Below, piece by piece: positions 15,601 to 23,639 of a stretch of DNA of 64,000 bases. The notes under the pieces were generated by a model. That model had not been told where the DNA came from and made no database searches. It saw only the letters and a program-made list of their open reading frames with translations. Position numbers and translations under genes: made by a program. Position 1 is the first letter of the stretch; every line of letters begins with the position of its first letter. The stretch is from an uncultured Collinsella sp. (GTDB lineage: Bacteria > Actinomycetota > Coriobacteriia > Coriobacteriales > Coriobacteriaceae). The stretch spans positions 8,368-72,367 of the forward strand of contig CAUDAE010000001.1 of assembly GCA_958447445.1 (NCBI GenBank), in the 5' to 3' direction.

Positions 15601-18600
15601 AGCGTGCACAACGACGTTGACGGCAAGGTCGACTTTGGCAAGATCGCCTTTACGCTCGACGACCTTAACAAGGCTCTGGGCGAGAAGCCCGAGAAGCGCG
15701 AGCACACCTTTACCTACACCGTGACCGAGTCCGGCGAAGTGGCTGGCGGGACCAACGACGCCAAGCTGTCGCGCAAGGTTTCCTTCACCGTGACTGATGA
15801 CGGCAAGGGCAATCTGAGCGTATCCCGCAAGCCGGACGGCGATGTGGCATTTACGTTCACCAATACCTATAACGTGACGCCTGTCGAGACGAGCGTTACC
15901 GACCAGATCACCGCGAACAAGGTCCTGACTGGCCGCAATCTCATGGACAGCGAGTTCTCCTTCGAGCTCGTCGAGGGCGACAAGGTCGTCGCCACCGGCA
16001 AGAACGACGCCGAGGGCAACATCACGATGAGCGCCGTGAAGTACACCGAGGCCGGCGAGCACACCTACACGCTGCGCGAGTTCAACGGCGGAACCATCAG
16101 CAAGGGCATCACGTACGGCGACGCCAAGTACACCATCGAGACCACCATTACCGACAAGGGCGATGGCACGCTCAAGGCTGAGCATGTCCTGAAGGACGCC
16201 ACGGCTGCGACCTTCAAGAACACCTACAGCGTGACCCCGACCGATGCAGACCTCGACTTTGACCTGAGCAAGGCCATCGACGGTCGCGAGTGGACGGATG
16301 GGGACGAGTTCGGCTTTACCATTACCGCCCCCGATGGCGCTCCGCTACCCGATCCTGCAACCGTAACCGTGAGCAAGCACGATGCGAAGGACGGCATTGC
16401 CGCCATCAAGTTCGGCAAGATTCGCTACACGGCTGCCGGAACCTACAAGTACGAGATCCGCGAGAACGCGGGTAATACGGTCGGCATGACGTATGACTCC
16501 AACGTCGCGACCGCCGAAGTAACCGTGACCGAGGACGGCGAGGGCAAGCTGACCGCCAATGTCACCAAGAAGGAAAACGGATGCTTTACCAACACGTACC
16601 GCACTGAGCTTAACTACACCGCGGCCGGCGGTCTGTGGCTCAGCAAGTATCTGGACGGCCGCCCCATGACCGAGGGCCAGTTCACCTTTACCGTGACACC
16701 TGCTGACGACGCTTCGGCTCGCGCGCTCGGTCTGCTGCCCGGGGCCAACAGCTTCAAGTCCCCCGAAGCGGCAGAGGCAACGGTCGGACTGATCGACATT
16801 CTGGCTGGTCATGAGGTTAAATTTACGCAGGCTGACGCCGGCAAGACCTTCAAGTACACCGTGGCCGAAAAGAACGACGGCCAGCCCGGTTACACCTACG
16901 ATGACGCCGTACGCACGGTGACGATCGCCATCGCCGACGACACCGCCGGTACGCTCACTGCTACGACGACCGTCTCTGGTGGTCCCGAGGGCACGCATGA
17001 GACGGTCCACAAGAGTGGCGAGAACAAGGTCGAGAAGGCCCTGGTGCCGTTCCACAACAGTTACAGCGCTACGACCAACACGCCTGGTGGCACCGCTGCT
17101 CAGGTCGTTGCCACCAAGACTCTGACCGGTCGCCCGATGGCCGACGGCGAGTTCTGGTTCGGCATCGCCTATCAGGGTGAGCTTGTGGCATACGAAAACC
17201 TCAAGCCCAATATCGGCGGGCACGTGAGCTTTGATACGCTGCACTACGACACCAAGATGCTTGCTAATCTTGAGGCTGCTGGGCTTGCTTATCGTACCGA
17301 TAAGGACGGCAAGCTTGCCTGGACCATTAACTACACGGCCTACGAAGATTTATTCGGGCTGCCGAATGGCGTTTCCGCTACAACGTGGAGCTTTGGCTTT
17401 AAGGTTATCGTCGTCGACAACGGTGACGGTACCCTGACGGCGACGGTCGACTACGGCGGCGTCGAGCCCTTGTTCGAGAACGTCTACGGCGCCGACGCCG
17501 TGGATGCCGCGCTCACCGGTACTAAGAAGCTCCAGGTTGCCGAGGGCCTGACCCCGGCCGACATCACGGGTAAGTTCACCTTTACCGTGACCGCCGACGA
17601 GGCAGGTGCCCCGATGCCCGAGCGCACGACCGTAACCAACGACGCAGCCGGTAACGTGGACTTTGGCAAGATCCACTTTACGCTCGAGGACCTCAACCAC
17701 GCCCTGGGCGTGACGACCGATGCTTCTGACGACGCATCGAGCGACGCCGAAGCCAACACCGGTGAGGCCGAGGTTGACGCCGACGCTGCCGAGACCGATG
17801 AGTCCAACGACGAGTCCGATCCCGCAACCCCCACCGCTCCGCACTCGCACACCTTTACCTATACGGTGACCGAGTCCGGTAGCGTCCCTGGCGTGACCAA
17901 CGACCCCAACGCCACGCGCAAGGTTTCCTACACCGTGACTGACGACGGCGCCGGACATCTGAGTGTCGTGCGCAGCGGCGACGACGGTGCGGACTTCACG
18001 TTCACCAACACCTACGTCGTGGCGCCCACCGACTCTTCCGTGACCGATCAGGTCAAGACGGTTAAGCGTCTGACCGGACGTGACCTTGCAACCGGCGAGT
18101 TCACGTTTGAACTGCTCGAGGACGGCGTGGTTGTCGCCAACGGCACCAACGACGCCAACGGCAACGTTACGCTGAGCCCGATCCACTACGAGGCGCCCGG
18201 TACGCACACGTACACGCTGCGCGAGGCTCGCCCGAACGCGCTTAGCCTGTACAAGGGTGTCACCTATGACGGCACGACCTACACCGTCGTGACCACCGTC
18301 TCCGACAACGGCGACGGTACGCTGGCCGCGACGCACAAGCTCGAGGGAACCACCGAGTCGGCTGGCTTTACCAACAAGTATCACGCCATGCCCACGCAGG
18401 TCTCCATCGGCGCCATTAAGGTGCTCGAGGGACGCGAGCTCAAGAAGGACGAGTTTAGCTTTAAGCTCGTTGGCGAGGACATCGAGTCTACGGTTACCAA
18501 CGATGCCGACGGCAAGATCAACTTCGACAAGCTCGAGTACGACGAGCCCGGTACGTACGTCTACACCATCAGCGAGGTCAAGGGTGACGAGGCCGGTATG

Positions 18601-18915
18601 ACCTACGACAAGTCCGTCTTTACCGCGACCGTTAACGTGGTCGACGACGGCGAGGGCAACCTCAAGGCGAACGTTGCCTTTACCAAGGGCGACAAGAGCG
18701 TCGAGGGTATCGTGTTCAACAACACGTACAAGAAGCCCGAGACGCCCGTGCCGACGCCCGACCCCGGCACGCCCAAGACCGTGACGAACATCGTCAAGAC
18801 GGTCAAGGGTTTCCTGCCCACCACGGGTGACCAACAGGCTGCCGCTCTGCTTATGGCATTTGTCATCGCCATGGCCGGCGTCGGAGCCCTAGTCTGGGGT
18901 ATCCGTAAGCGCTAG
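12640..18915 (+). CDS. Giant LPxTG-anchored surface adhesin with vWA domain and ten pilin-type repeats
   Basis: A 2,091-aa cell-wall protein. A signal peptide (MSKYTRGLLAVILAVVLVLP) is followed by a von Willebrand A domain with MIDAS motif DASGSMD at residues 122-128. From about residue 700 to 2040 there are ten repeats of the Spy0128/FctA-type isopeptide pilin domain (T-x-x-LTGRxLxxxEFSFEL, ...YTxxGxHTYTLRE..., ...TFxNTY). The C terminus has the sortase motif LPTTG at 2059-2063, a hydrophobic helix and RKR. It probably mediates adhesion or forms a pilus tip. ATG 12640 is chosen because AAGGGAG sits five bases upstream and it opens the signal peptide; an earlier in-frame start lacks this. An Asp/Glu-rich insert interrupts the eighth repeat. 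No sortase gene is nearby. Confidence 0.93.
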   Translation: MSKYTRGLLAVILAVVLVLPAAAFAMLPEANARSSTGMDGPTMSGKVVVDPDTSGRWEIWAAGHNGNKVTTQNIGRIWTDKTVEATEENEESDFLTTLSAMSSTSNSTVTVTTPLDIVMVLDASGSMDDPMGGGDRTKRIDALKNAANSFIDTIAKQNESIEGVDRQHRVAIVKFAGEKSNNIGNNMYRDGGYSYNYTQVMKELTYCSGSNADDLKKNTINKIQPAGATRADYGLELAEKITTTYGRKDAKKIIVFFTDGTPTKQNKFDAGVANAAVTAAKNMKDGKATVYTIGIFDGANPKASVQDSKTSQENKFMQAVSSNYPNATAWDTHGTRAENSDYYKSATNVVELKKVFDDISQAITSEAPYPTEIDKGYDATKSGYITFTDELGDFMQVDSFTEVVINGTPFTKASKTVNKETNTDTYEFAGKAKDLLITVQRAGDDNPQKGDVVTVSIPASLIPLSHFKTVDGKLSVDSAQPIRVKYTSSVKSAALDNLFTPEKVTGLKDYIENNTTVANGAKTVSFYANKWAAGNLGNTVATFEPADTNRYYYFQKQTPIYTDKDCTQPAKNSLADTGTYYYKDEFEEQGENGEAKPASAVIEFIGGDAAKFDGAIVADEDGNLSFSVGTARLAFIDELHTTKESVGGNNTGTATDVLNPKWNNVSAKATATHVNSYLGNNGKISFAYDMTPAMVNTKASFGLTKVLKGRDWTNADAFEFGLTSESGAPMPAARTATVRKADLDQGKAAIDFGTIEYTEPGTYVYKVSDKHAGTTIDGIAYSKNVAEITVTVTPDKKGELSAGVKVTSGETEFKNVYATNPVESSVTDQITVTKSLTGRDLTADEFSFELLEIIDKEVKPVETVKNAADGKVTFSAIKYTEIGQHTYKLHEVKGNAGGIDYDDAVYTIVTTIADNGKGQLVATHELKDAKDVKSIEFKNAYTTNATEASLAGIKNLQVDDALTPADITGKFTFTVTGEEGAPMPASTSVHNDVDGKVDFGKIAFTLDDLNKALGEKPEKREHTFTYTVTESGEVAGGTNDAKLSRKVSFTVTDDGKGNLSVSRKPDGDVAFTFTNTYNVTPVETSVTDQITANKVLTGRNLMDSEFSFELVEGDKVVATGKNDAEGNITMSAVKYTEAGEHTYTLREFNGGTISKGITYGDAKYTIETTITDKGDGTLKAEHVLKDATAATFKNTYSVTPTDADLDFDLSKAIDGREWTDGDEFGFTITAPDGAPLPDPATVTVSKHDAKDGIAAIKFGKIRYTAAGTYKYEIRENAGNTVGMTYDSNVATAEVTVTEDGEGKLTANVTKKENGCFTNTYRTELNYTAAGGLWLSKYLDGRPMTEGQFTFTVTPADDASARALGLLPGANSFKSPEAAEATVGLIDILAGHEVKFTQADAGKTFKYTVAEKNDGQPGYTYDDAVRTVTIAIADDTAGTLTATTTVSGGPEGTHETVHKSGENKVEKALVPFHNSYSATTNTPGGTAAQVVATKTLTGRPMADGEFWFGIAYQGELVAYENLKPNIGGHVSFDTLHYDTKMLANLEAAGLAYRTDKDGKLAWTINYTAYEDLFGLPNGVSATTWSFGFKVIVVDNGDGTLTATVDYGGVEPLFENVYGADAVDAALTGTKKLQVAEGLTPADITGKFTFTVTADEAGAPMPERTTVTNDAAGNVDFGKIHFTLEDLNHALGVTTDASDDASSDAEANTGEAEVDADAAETDESNDESDPATPTAPHSHTFTYTVTESGSVPGVTNDPNATRKVSYTVTDDGAGHLSVVRSGDDGADFTFTNTYVVAPTDSSVTDQVKTVKRLTGRDLATGEFTFELLEDGVVVANGTNDANGNVTLSPIHYEAPGTHTYTLREARPNALSLYKGVTYDGTTYTVVTTVSDNGDGTLAATHKLEGTTESAGFTNKYHAMPTQVSIGAIKVLEGRELKKDEFSFKLVGEDIESTVTNDADGKINFDKLEYDEPGTYVYTISEVKGDEAGMTYDKSVFTATVNVVDDGEGNLKANVAFTKGDKSVEGIVFNNTYKKPETPVPTPDPGTPKTVTNIVKTVKGFLPTTGDQQAAALLMAFVIAMAGVGALVWGIRKR

Positions 18916-18929
18916 GCACGTCGACAGCG

Positions 18930-18951
18930 CCCGGGGCCAAAAGGCCCCGGG
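18930..18951 (+). terminator. Hairpin after adhesin gene
   Basis: Perfect stem CCCGGGGCC/GGCCCCGGG with loop AAAA, 15 bases after the adhesin stop; no T tract. A second hairpin follows at 18994. Confidence 0.6.
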
Positions 18952-18993
18952 CGGCCGGCGGGGAGCCAGAACACAGCCCCACCCCCAGCCCCA

Positions 18994-19034
18994 GCCGCCA
19001 CGGAGGTATCTCCCTCCTCCGTGGCGGCGCTTTT
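18994..19034 (+). terminator. Rho-independent terminator
   Basis: A 13-bp perfect stem GCCGCCACGGAGG/CCTCCGTGGCGGC followed by GC and four T residues. Confidence 0.75.
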
Positions 19035-19055
19035 GTGCGTAGGCGAGAAGGGCCT

Positions 19056-19215
19056 GCCACGAAACCGGCCCATCTACTACGTTTAGCCCCTTACCCCCAA
19101 CCATGCCAAAAAGCGCGAAAACAAAACCGCAGGTAGAACGCCTGTGGTTTTGTTCAAAACGAAGGTATGGTCAGGGGTATCGAGTCAAACGTAGTAGATG
19201 GGCGGGTTTCGTGGC
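19056..19215. repeat. Palindromic element B, right copy
   Basis: A 160-bp element with 29-bp terminal inverted repeats (19056-19084 and 19187-19215, one mismatch), the same length as the left copy at 12249. The interior keeps AAAACCGCAGGTAGAACGC and GAAGGTATGG. It is followed by GGACGGAGGAAAACGGATCA in the same orientation as after the left copy, so the two are direct rather than mirrored copies. Confidence 0.9.
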
Positions 19216-19307
19216 GAGCGGTTCCGGGTGATTCCTTGGGGACGGAGGAAAACGGATCATTTTGGTCCCGCGAGGCTTGCGGAGGCGCTCGTGCAGAGCC
19301 GCTCGGA

Positions 19308-19461
19308 CAAAACTATGCCGGTTTACGGGGCTAAGTCACGCGCTCCCAACCATGCCGATATCCGTGAAAATAAAACCGCAGGTAGACAAGCCGTCATTTT
19401 ACGGAAAACGCGGGCATGGATGGGGGCCCTGAGCTTAGCCCCGTAAACCGGCATAGTTTTG
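19308..19461. repeat. Palindromic element A, right copy
   Basis: A 154-bp element with perfect 25-bp terminal inverted repeats (19308-19332 and 19437-19461), extended inward by matching CTAAG/CTTAG type bases. Relative to the left copy at 12002, the arms differ at the same position on both sides (GGATTACGG versus GGTTTACGG and complements), so pairing is preserved by compensatory change. Confidence 0.9.
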
Positions 19462-19521
19462 AAATGGCATTAAATCGGTAGCAGCCATTTTGCTATGCCG
19501 GGGCGGTCGGCCGTTGGGTAA

Positions 19522-20151
19522 TTACCCTCGCAGGTAGGCGATGGCGATCTGCGTGCGGTTGCGTAGGCCCATTTTGGCAAGGATCGAGCTGATGTGGTTG
19601 CGCACGGTGCCTTCGCCCATGTATGCCGTGGCGGCGATCTCCTTGTTGTCGAGGCCGCGGGCGATGAGCTCTGCGACTTCGAACTCGCGGTCGGTCAGGC
19701 TGACAAAGGCCGCGGGCCGGCGGGTCGTGCCGGCCTCGACGCCCGCCCCATCAAAGTTGATATCCTCGATCGCCTTGCCCTCGAGCACGCGCTTGCCATC
19801 CATGACCTGCGTCAACGCGGGAGGGATGGCAGCGACGTCGGTTTTAATCAAGTAGCCGCGCGCGCCCAGTTTGAGCGCCGACACAATGTATTCGTCATCC
19901 GAGAATGTCGTCAGAAACACCACGCGCGCCGCAGGGTCGCGCTCAAGGATCTCGCGCGCGGCCGAAAGGCCGTCGCGTCCCGGCATCTGGATGTCGAGCA
20001 GCGCGATATCGGGTGCGTGCTCGGCGTAGAGCGCCACCGCATCGTCGCCATTGGCGCCGGTGCCCACCACCTCGATCTGCGGCTGGGCGCCCAGGATAAT
20101 CTTGAGCGAATCGACCACCAAGCGGTCGTCGTCGACAACGATGAGCCTCAT
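19522..20151 (-). CDS. NarL/LuxR-family response regulator
   Basis: A 209-aa regulator with an N-terminal receiver domain (acidic triad at Asp7-9, phospho-acceptor Asp53 in LLDIQMPG, Lys of YLIKTD near 103) and a C-terminal LuxR-type HTH (SLTDREFEVAELIARGLDNKEIA...VRNHISSILAKM). Its start overlaps the end of the upstream kinase gene by four bases, so the two are co-translated. Together with the divergent ABC exporter this looks like a drug- or peptide-sensing export module. Confidence 0.92.
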   Translation of the reverse strand: MRLIVVDDDRLVVDSLKIILGAQPQIEVVGTGANGDDAVALYAEHAPDIALLDIQMPGRDGLSAAREILERDPAARVVFLTTFSDDEYIVSALKLGARGYLIKTDVAAIPPALTQVMDGKRVLEGKAIEDINFDGAGVEAGTTRRPAAFVSLTDREFEVAELIARGLDNKEIAATAYMGEGTVRNHISSILAKMGLRNRTQIAIAYLRG

Positions 20152-21293
20152 CGGCCCTCATCTCCTTGCTGTTTGGGAACGGTGGCAAACACACGCCAGC
20201 CGCCGGCGCCGGCACGCGGGCTGGCGGTGAAGGTGCCGCCAAGCGCCTCGATGCGCTCGCGCATGGAGGCGAGCCCCATGCCCTCCGCGGTGCCGCGGCC
20301 GCTTGCTTGGACCTCACCCACGCCATCGTCGGTAACAATGAGCTGGTAAAACGACGGATGCTCCATGCACCGTACGGTAACAGCATGGGCGCAAGCATGG
20401 CGCATGGTGTTGGAGAGCGCCTCGCGCAGGACCGCCGCAAAGCAGTTGGCGACATTTGCGGGCGCATGCTCGGCCATAACTTCAAGCTCAATCTGCGGGC
20501 CGCCGTCCGAGCGCGCGCCTTCGACAATGCGTTCGAGTTGTACGGAAAGGTCGACGGCGTTGTCGTTGAGCGCATGGACACTGGTGCGCACAAGCTGGAG
20601 CGCCTCGTCAACCGTGCGTTTGACATCGGCGAAATCGGCGGCAACCCTGGGCTCGTCGGCGTGCACGACGCGCAGGGCCTCGGCCTGCAGCGAGGCGCGC
20701 GTGAGCTGGTGGCCCACATTGTCGTGGATCTCGCGCGCGATGCGGGCGCGTTCGGCGAGCGTCGCGAGCTCGACTTCGTAGTCCTGACGGTCGGCAAGAT
20801 CGCGGTTGCGCGCTTCGAGCGCGAGGGTTCGTTCCTACAGCTCGTCACGGGTGCGGCGCATGCGCTGCTGCTCGCGCTCCAACTGGGCGGTACGTAGCGA
20901 TAGCAAGGTGGCGGCAACTGAAAGGATAGCGGCCAGCAGGAGTGTTCGGGCGGTGAGCGCGTTGGTGCGAAGGTCCGCGACGAGCGCAAGGGCAAAGACG
21001 GAGCAAATGCCCAGCGCGACCCAGGCGTGCTCGCGGCGCACGCGCCGCGCGATGTCATAGAGAGCGAGGGGTGCAAACGGCATAAACGGCGGCACGAAGA
21101 CAGCCGCGATGATGTAAGCGCAGCTCGCGGCCTCGCTTGTACGGCGCGTGCGTTCTCCCTGTGCGACCTCGGCCAGCGAGGTGGCAATAACGCCAAGGCA
21201 AAACGCCGCGACCAGGTGAGCGTCCACAGCAAGGCCCATGGCGGCCGCAATACAGCACGCCAGAACGATTGATTTGTCGAAAAGCCTGTTCAT
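20148..21293 (-). pseudogene. Sensor histidine kinase interrupted by an in-frame TAG
   Basis: The same reading frame encodes, from 21293, an N-terminal membrane part (four or five hydrophobic segments) ending in a coiled coil (LREQQRMRRTRDEL is approximate; seen ...LEREQQRMRRTRDEL), then TAG at 20837-20835, then ERTLALEARNRDLADRQ, the H-box EIHDNVGHQL, and a HATPase domain with REALSNTMRHACA and GMGLASMRERIEALGG. Without the TAG the protein would be 381 aa, a normal NarX/DesK-type kinase. No ATG, GTG or TTG codon lies between the stop and the H-box, so a downstream restart at the GTG near 20717 would lack the phospho-acceptor histidine. CAG or GAG to TAG is a one-base change. It may be a real nonsense mutation, strain-level polymorphism or assembly error. 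Confidence 0.85.
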
Positions 21294-21503
21294 ACGGGTA
21301 TTGTACGCGAAGGCGCGCGCGGTGGAGGGGCTGCCTGCTCAACCGTGACATTCCTCCCGCGCGGCAAAGCGGCGTCGATCGCTTGCGCGAGCGGGGGTTT
21401 CACCTCTGCCCCCTCGCACTCGTGACAAAGCTCACTGGTGCGCGCCGCCCGCTCCTGCGATGATGCAATCGTACCGGGCCGCAATCAACAGAAGGGCCGC
21501 CTC

Positions 21504-22442
21504 ATGACAGACATCGTCCACGTCGAAAACCTCGTCAAGCGCTATGACGACCTTATTGCGCTCGACCACTTTAACCTGAGCATCGCCCCCGGCGAGATCT
21601 TTGGCCTGCTGGGCCCCAACGGCTCGGGCAAGACCACGTCCATCAACTGCATTCTGCAGCTGCTCGCCTACGACAAAGGCACCATCGAGCTGTTCGGCGA
21701 ACCCATGACGCCCGCCCGCTACGACCTCAAGCGCCGCATAGGCGTGGTGCCGCAGCAGGTAGCGGTGTTCGACGAGCTCACGGTGCGCGAGAACATCGAC
21801 TATTTCTGTAGCCTGTACGTCAACGACCGCAAGCCCCGCCGTGCGCTGGTAGACGAGGCGATCGACTTTGTCGGGCTGGGCGACTTTGCTAAGTTCCGCC
21901 CTGGCAAGCTCTCGGGCGGCCTGGCGCGTCGCCTCAACATCGCCTGCGGCATCGCGCACAAGCCCGAGCTCATCTTCTTTGACGAGCCCACGGTGGCGGT
22001 CGACCCACAGAGCCGCAACGCCATCCTGGAGGGCATCTGCCGCTTGCGCGACGAGGGCGCCACAGTGGTGTATACCAGCCATTACATGGAGGAAGTCGAG
22101 CAAATCTGCAGCCACATCATGATCATGGACGGCGGGCGCGTGCTGGCGCAGGGCACCAACGACGAACTCAAGCGCATGATTCAGATGGGCGAGCGCGTGA
22201 CTGTCGAGGTCGGCGCCGTCGAGACCGCCACGGTCGAGCGCCTGCGCGCCCTCGAGCACGTGCTTTCGGTTGAGCTTTCCGGCGGCGAACTCGTCTGCAC
22301 CTGCGAGGCGAGCCCGCACAATCTGGTCGACATCCTCGACACGCTGCGCGCCGCCGACGTGGCACTCGGCCGCGTGTGGAGCGAGCCGCCGACCCTCAAC
22401 GATGTGTTCCTCGAGATCACCGGCCGCGAGCTGCGCGACTAG
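21504..22442 (+). CDS. ABC-2 type exporter ATP-binding protein
   Basis: A 312-aa ATPase with Walker A GPNGSGKTT, Q-loop region VVPQQVAVFDELTV, signature LSGGLARR, Walker B LIFFDEPTVAVDP and the switch histidine in YTSHYMEE. The C-terminal 80 residues are the extension common to drug/antibiotic-exporting DrrA/CcmA-type ATPases. ATG 21504 has AGAAGGG ahead of it; the frame is open further upstream but without homology. It is first of a three-gene operon divergent from the two-component genes. Confidence 0.92.
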   Translation: MTDIVHVENLVKRYDDLIALDHFNLSIAPGEIFGLLGPNGSGKTTSINCILQLLAYDKGTIELFGEPMTPARYDLKRRIGVVPQQVAVFDELTVRENIDYFCSLYVNDRKPRRALVDEAIDFVGLGDFAKFRPGKLSGGLARRLNIACGIAHKPELIFFDEPTVAVDPQSRNAILEGICRLRDEGATVVYTSHYMEEVEQICSHIMIMDGGRVLAQGTNDELKRMIQMGERVTVEVGAVETATVERLRALEHVLSVELSGGELVCTCEASPHNLVDILDTLRAADVALGRVWSEPPTLNDVFLEITGRELRD

Positions 22443-22451
22443 GGGGCAGCC

Positions 22452-23639
22452 ATGTTCAATACCATCATCACCACGGTCAAGACGCTACTGCGTCGAGCGA
22501 GTACATGGGTCTGGGGCGCGATCTTTCCCATTGCGCTTTCAACGATGTTCATGTTTATGTTCGCGAACCTGAGCTCTGACGGCACGGTCGACCCGGTGCC
22601 GGTGGCCGTCGTAGCGAATGAGGCTTGGGACGCCTCGACCTTTAAGGACGTGACGGCTTCGCTTGCCAAGGAAGGCGACGATCAGCTGCTCGAGATCCAC
22701 AACTACGAAGACTTGGCTGCCGCGCGCAAAGCACTCAAGGCCGGCGAGGTCTCGGGCATCTATACGGTTGACGCTGCGGGCACGCCCAAGCTCACGCTGC
22801 TCTCGAGCTATGACGGCTCGCGCGCCTCGTCGGTGCTCACCGACCGCAGTATCCTTGAGACGGTAGCAAGCTCGTATACGCAAAATGCCGAGCTCATGTC
22901 CCAGATTGCCCAGGACAACCCGGCGGCGCTTGCCGACCCGGAGGCGGTTGCGCGCGCCCTGTCGCTCGAGGGCGGCACCCGCCGCGTAAGCCTTACGCGC
23001 ACCACGCCCGATGGCACAGTCATCTACTATTACGCGCTCTTTGGCCTGGTGGCGATGATGTCTGCCGAGTTTGCCGCCTTGAGCGTCGTCGATCTGCAGC
23101 CCAATCTGTCGGGCCTCGGCGCACGTCGCTGCGTGGGCGGTCTTTCCAAGACGGCGTCGCTGGCTGGCATCTTTGTGGGCTCGTGGCTGGTCTCCTTTGC
23201 CTCGATGGCGATTGCGATTGGCTACGTGCGCCTGGTCGTGGGCATCGACTTTGGCGGGCGTGAGGGACTGTGTTTGGTGGGCGCCGCCGCTTCCGCGCTT
23301 GCTGCCACGGGCTTGGGGCTCTTTGTGGGCACGCTTCCCGTTAAGGGCGGCAAGGCGTCCAAGTCGGGCATCCTCACGGGCTTTGCCACCACGTGCGCCC
23401 TGTTCGCCGGCCTCTACGGCGAGCCGGCGATGGCGCTTGCCGACGATGCTGCCCGCGCCTGCCCGGCCGAGTGCTGGTTCAACCCCGTCAAGCTCATCTG
23501 CGACATGTTCAACCGCCTGTATTTCTTTGAGGACCTGGGCCCCTTTGCCGTTCGCGCCGGCGCGCTGGTCCTTATGGCGCTGCTGTTCGTTGCCGCCGCC
23601 ACGCTGATCTTTGGAAGGAGCCGCTATGAGCACCTTTAA
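22452..23639 (+). CDS. ABC-2 type permease, first subunit
   Basis: A 395-aa membrane protein: one N-terminal helix (TWVWGAIFPIALSTMFMFMF), a long extracytoplasmic loop of roughly 170 residues, then a block of five or six helices from about residue 190. This is the ABC2_membrane_3/YhgE-like layout of drug or peptide exporters. It starts nine bases after the ATPase gene and overlaps the next permease by 14 bp, so the two permeases probably form a heterodimer. Confidence 0.86.
   Translation: MFNTIITTVKTLLRRASTWVWGAIFPIALSTMFMFMFANLSSDGTVDPVPVAVVANEAWDASTFKDVTASLAKEGDDQLLEIHNYEDLAAARKALKAGEVSGIYTVDAAGTPKLTLLSSYDGSRASSVLTDRSILETVASSYTQNAELMSQIAQDNPAALADPEAVARALSLEGGTRRVSLTRTTPDGTVIYYYALFGLVAMMSAEFAALSVVDLQPNLSGLGARRCVGGLSKTASLAGIFVGSWLVSFASMAIAIGYVRLVVGIDFGGREGLCLVGAAASALAATGLGLFVGTLPVKGGKASKSGILTGFATTCALFAGLYGEPAMALADDAARACPAECWFNPVKLICDMFNRLYFFEDLGPFAVRAGALVLMALLFVAAATLIFGRSRYEHL

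Noticed and set aside
12002..19461. Composite transposon carrying the adhesin
   Set aside because: The flanking elements encode no transposase and both A and B pairs appear to be in direct orientation with common tails; a mobile cassette remains possible but is not shown.
20148..20717. Separate short ATPase protein starting at the internal GTG
   Set aside because: It would lack the H-box that lies in the same frame just upstream, so it is better seen as part of one interrupted kinase gene.
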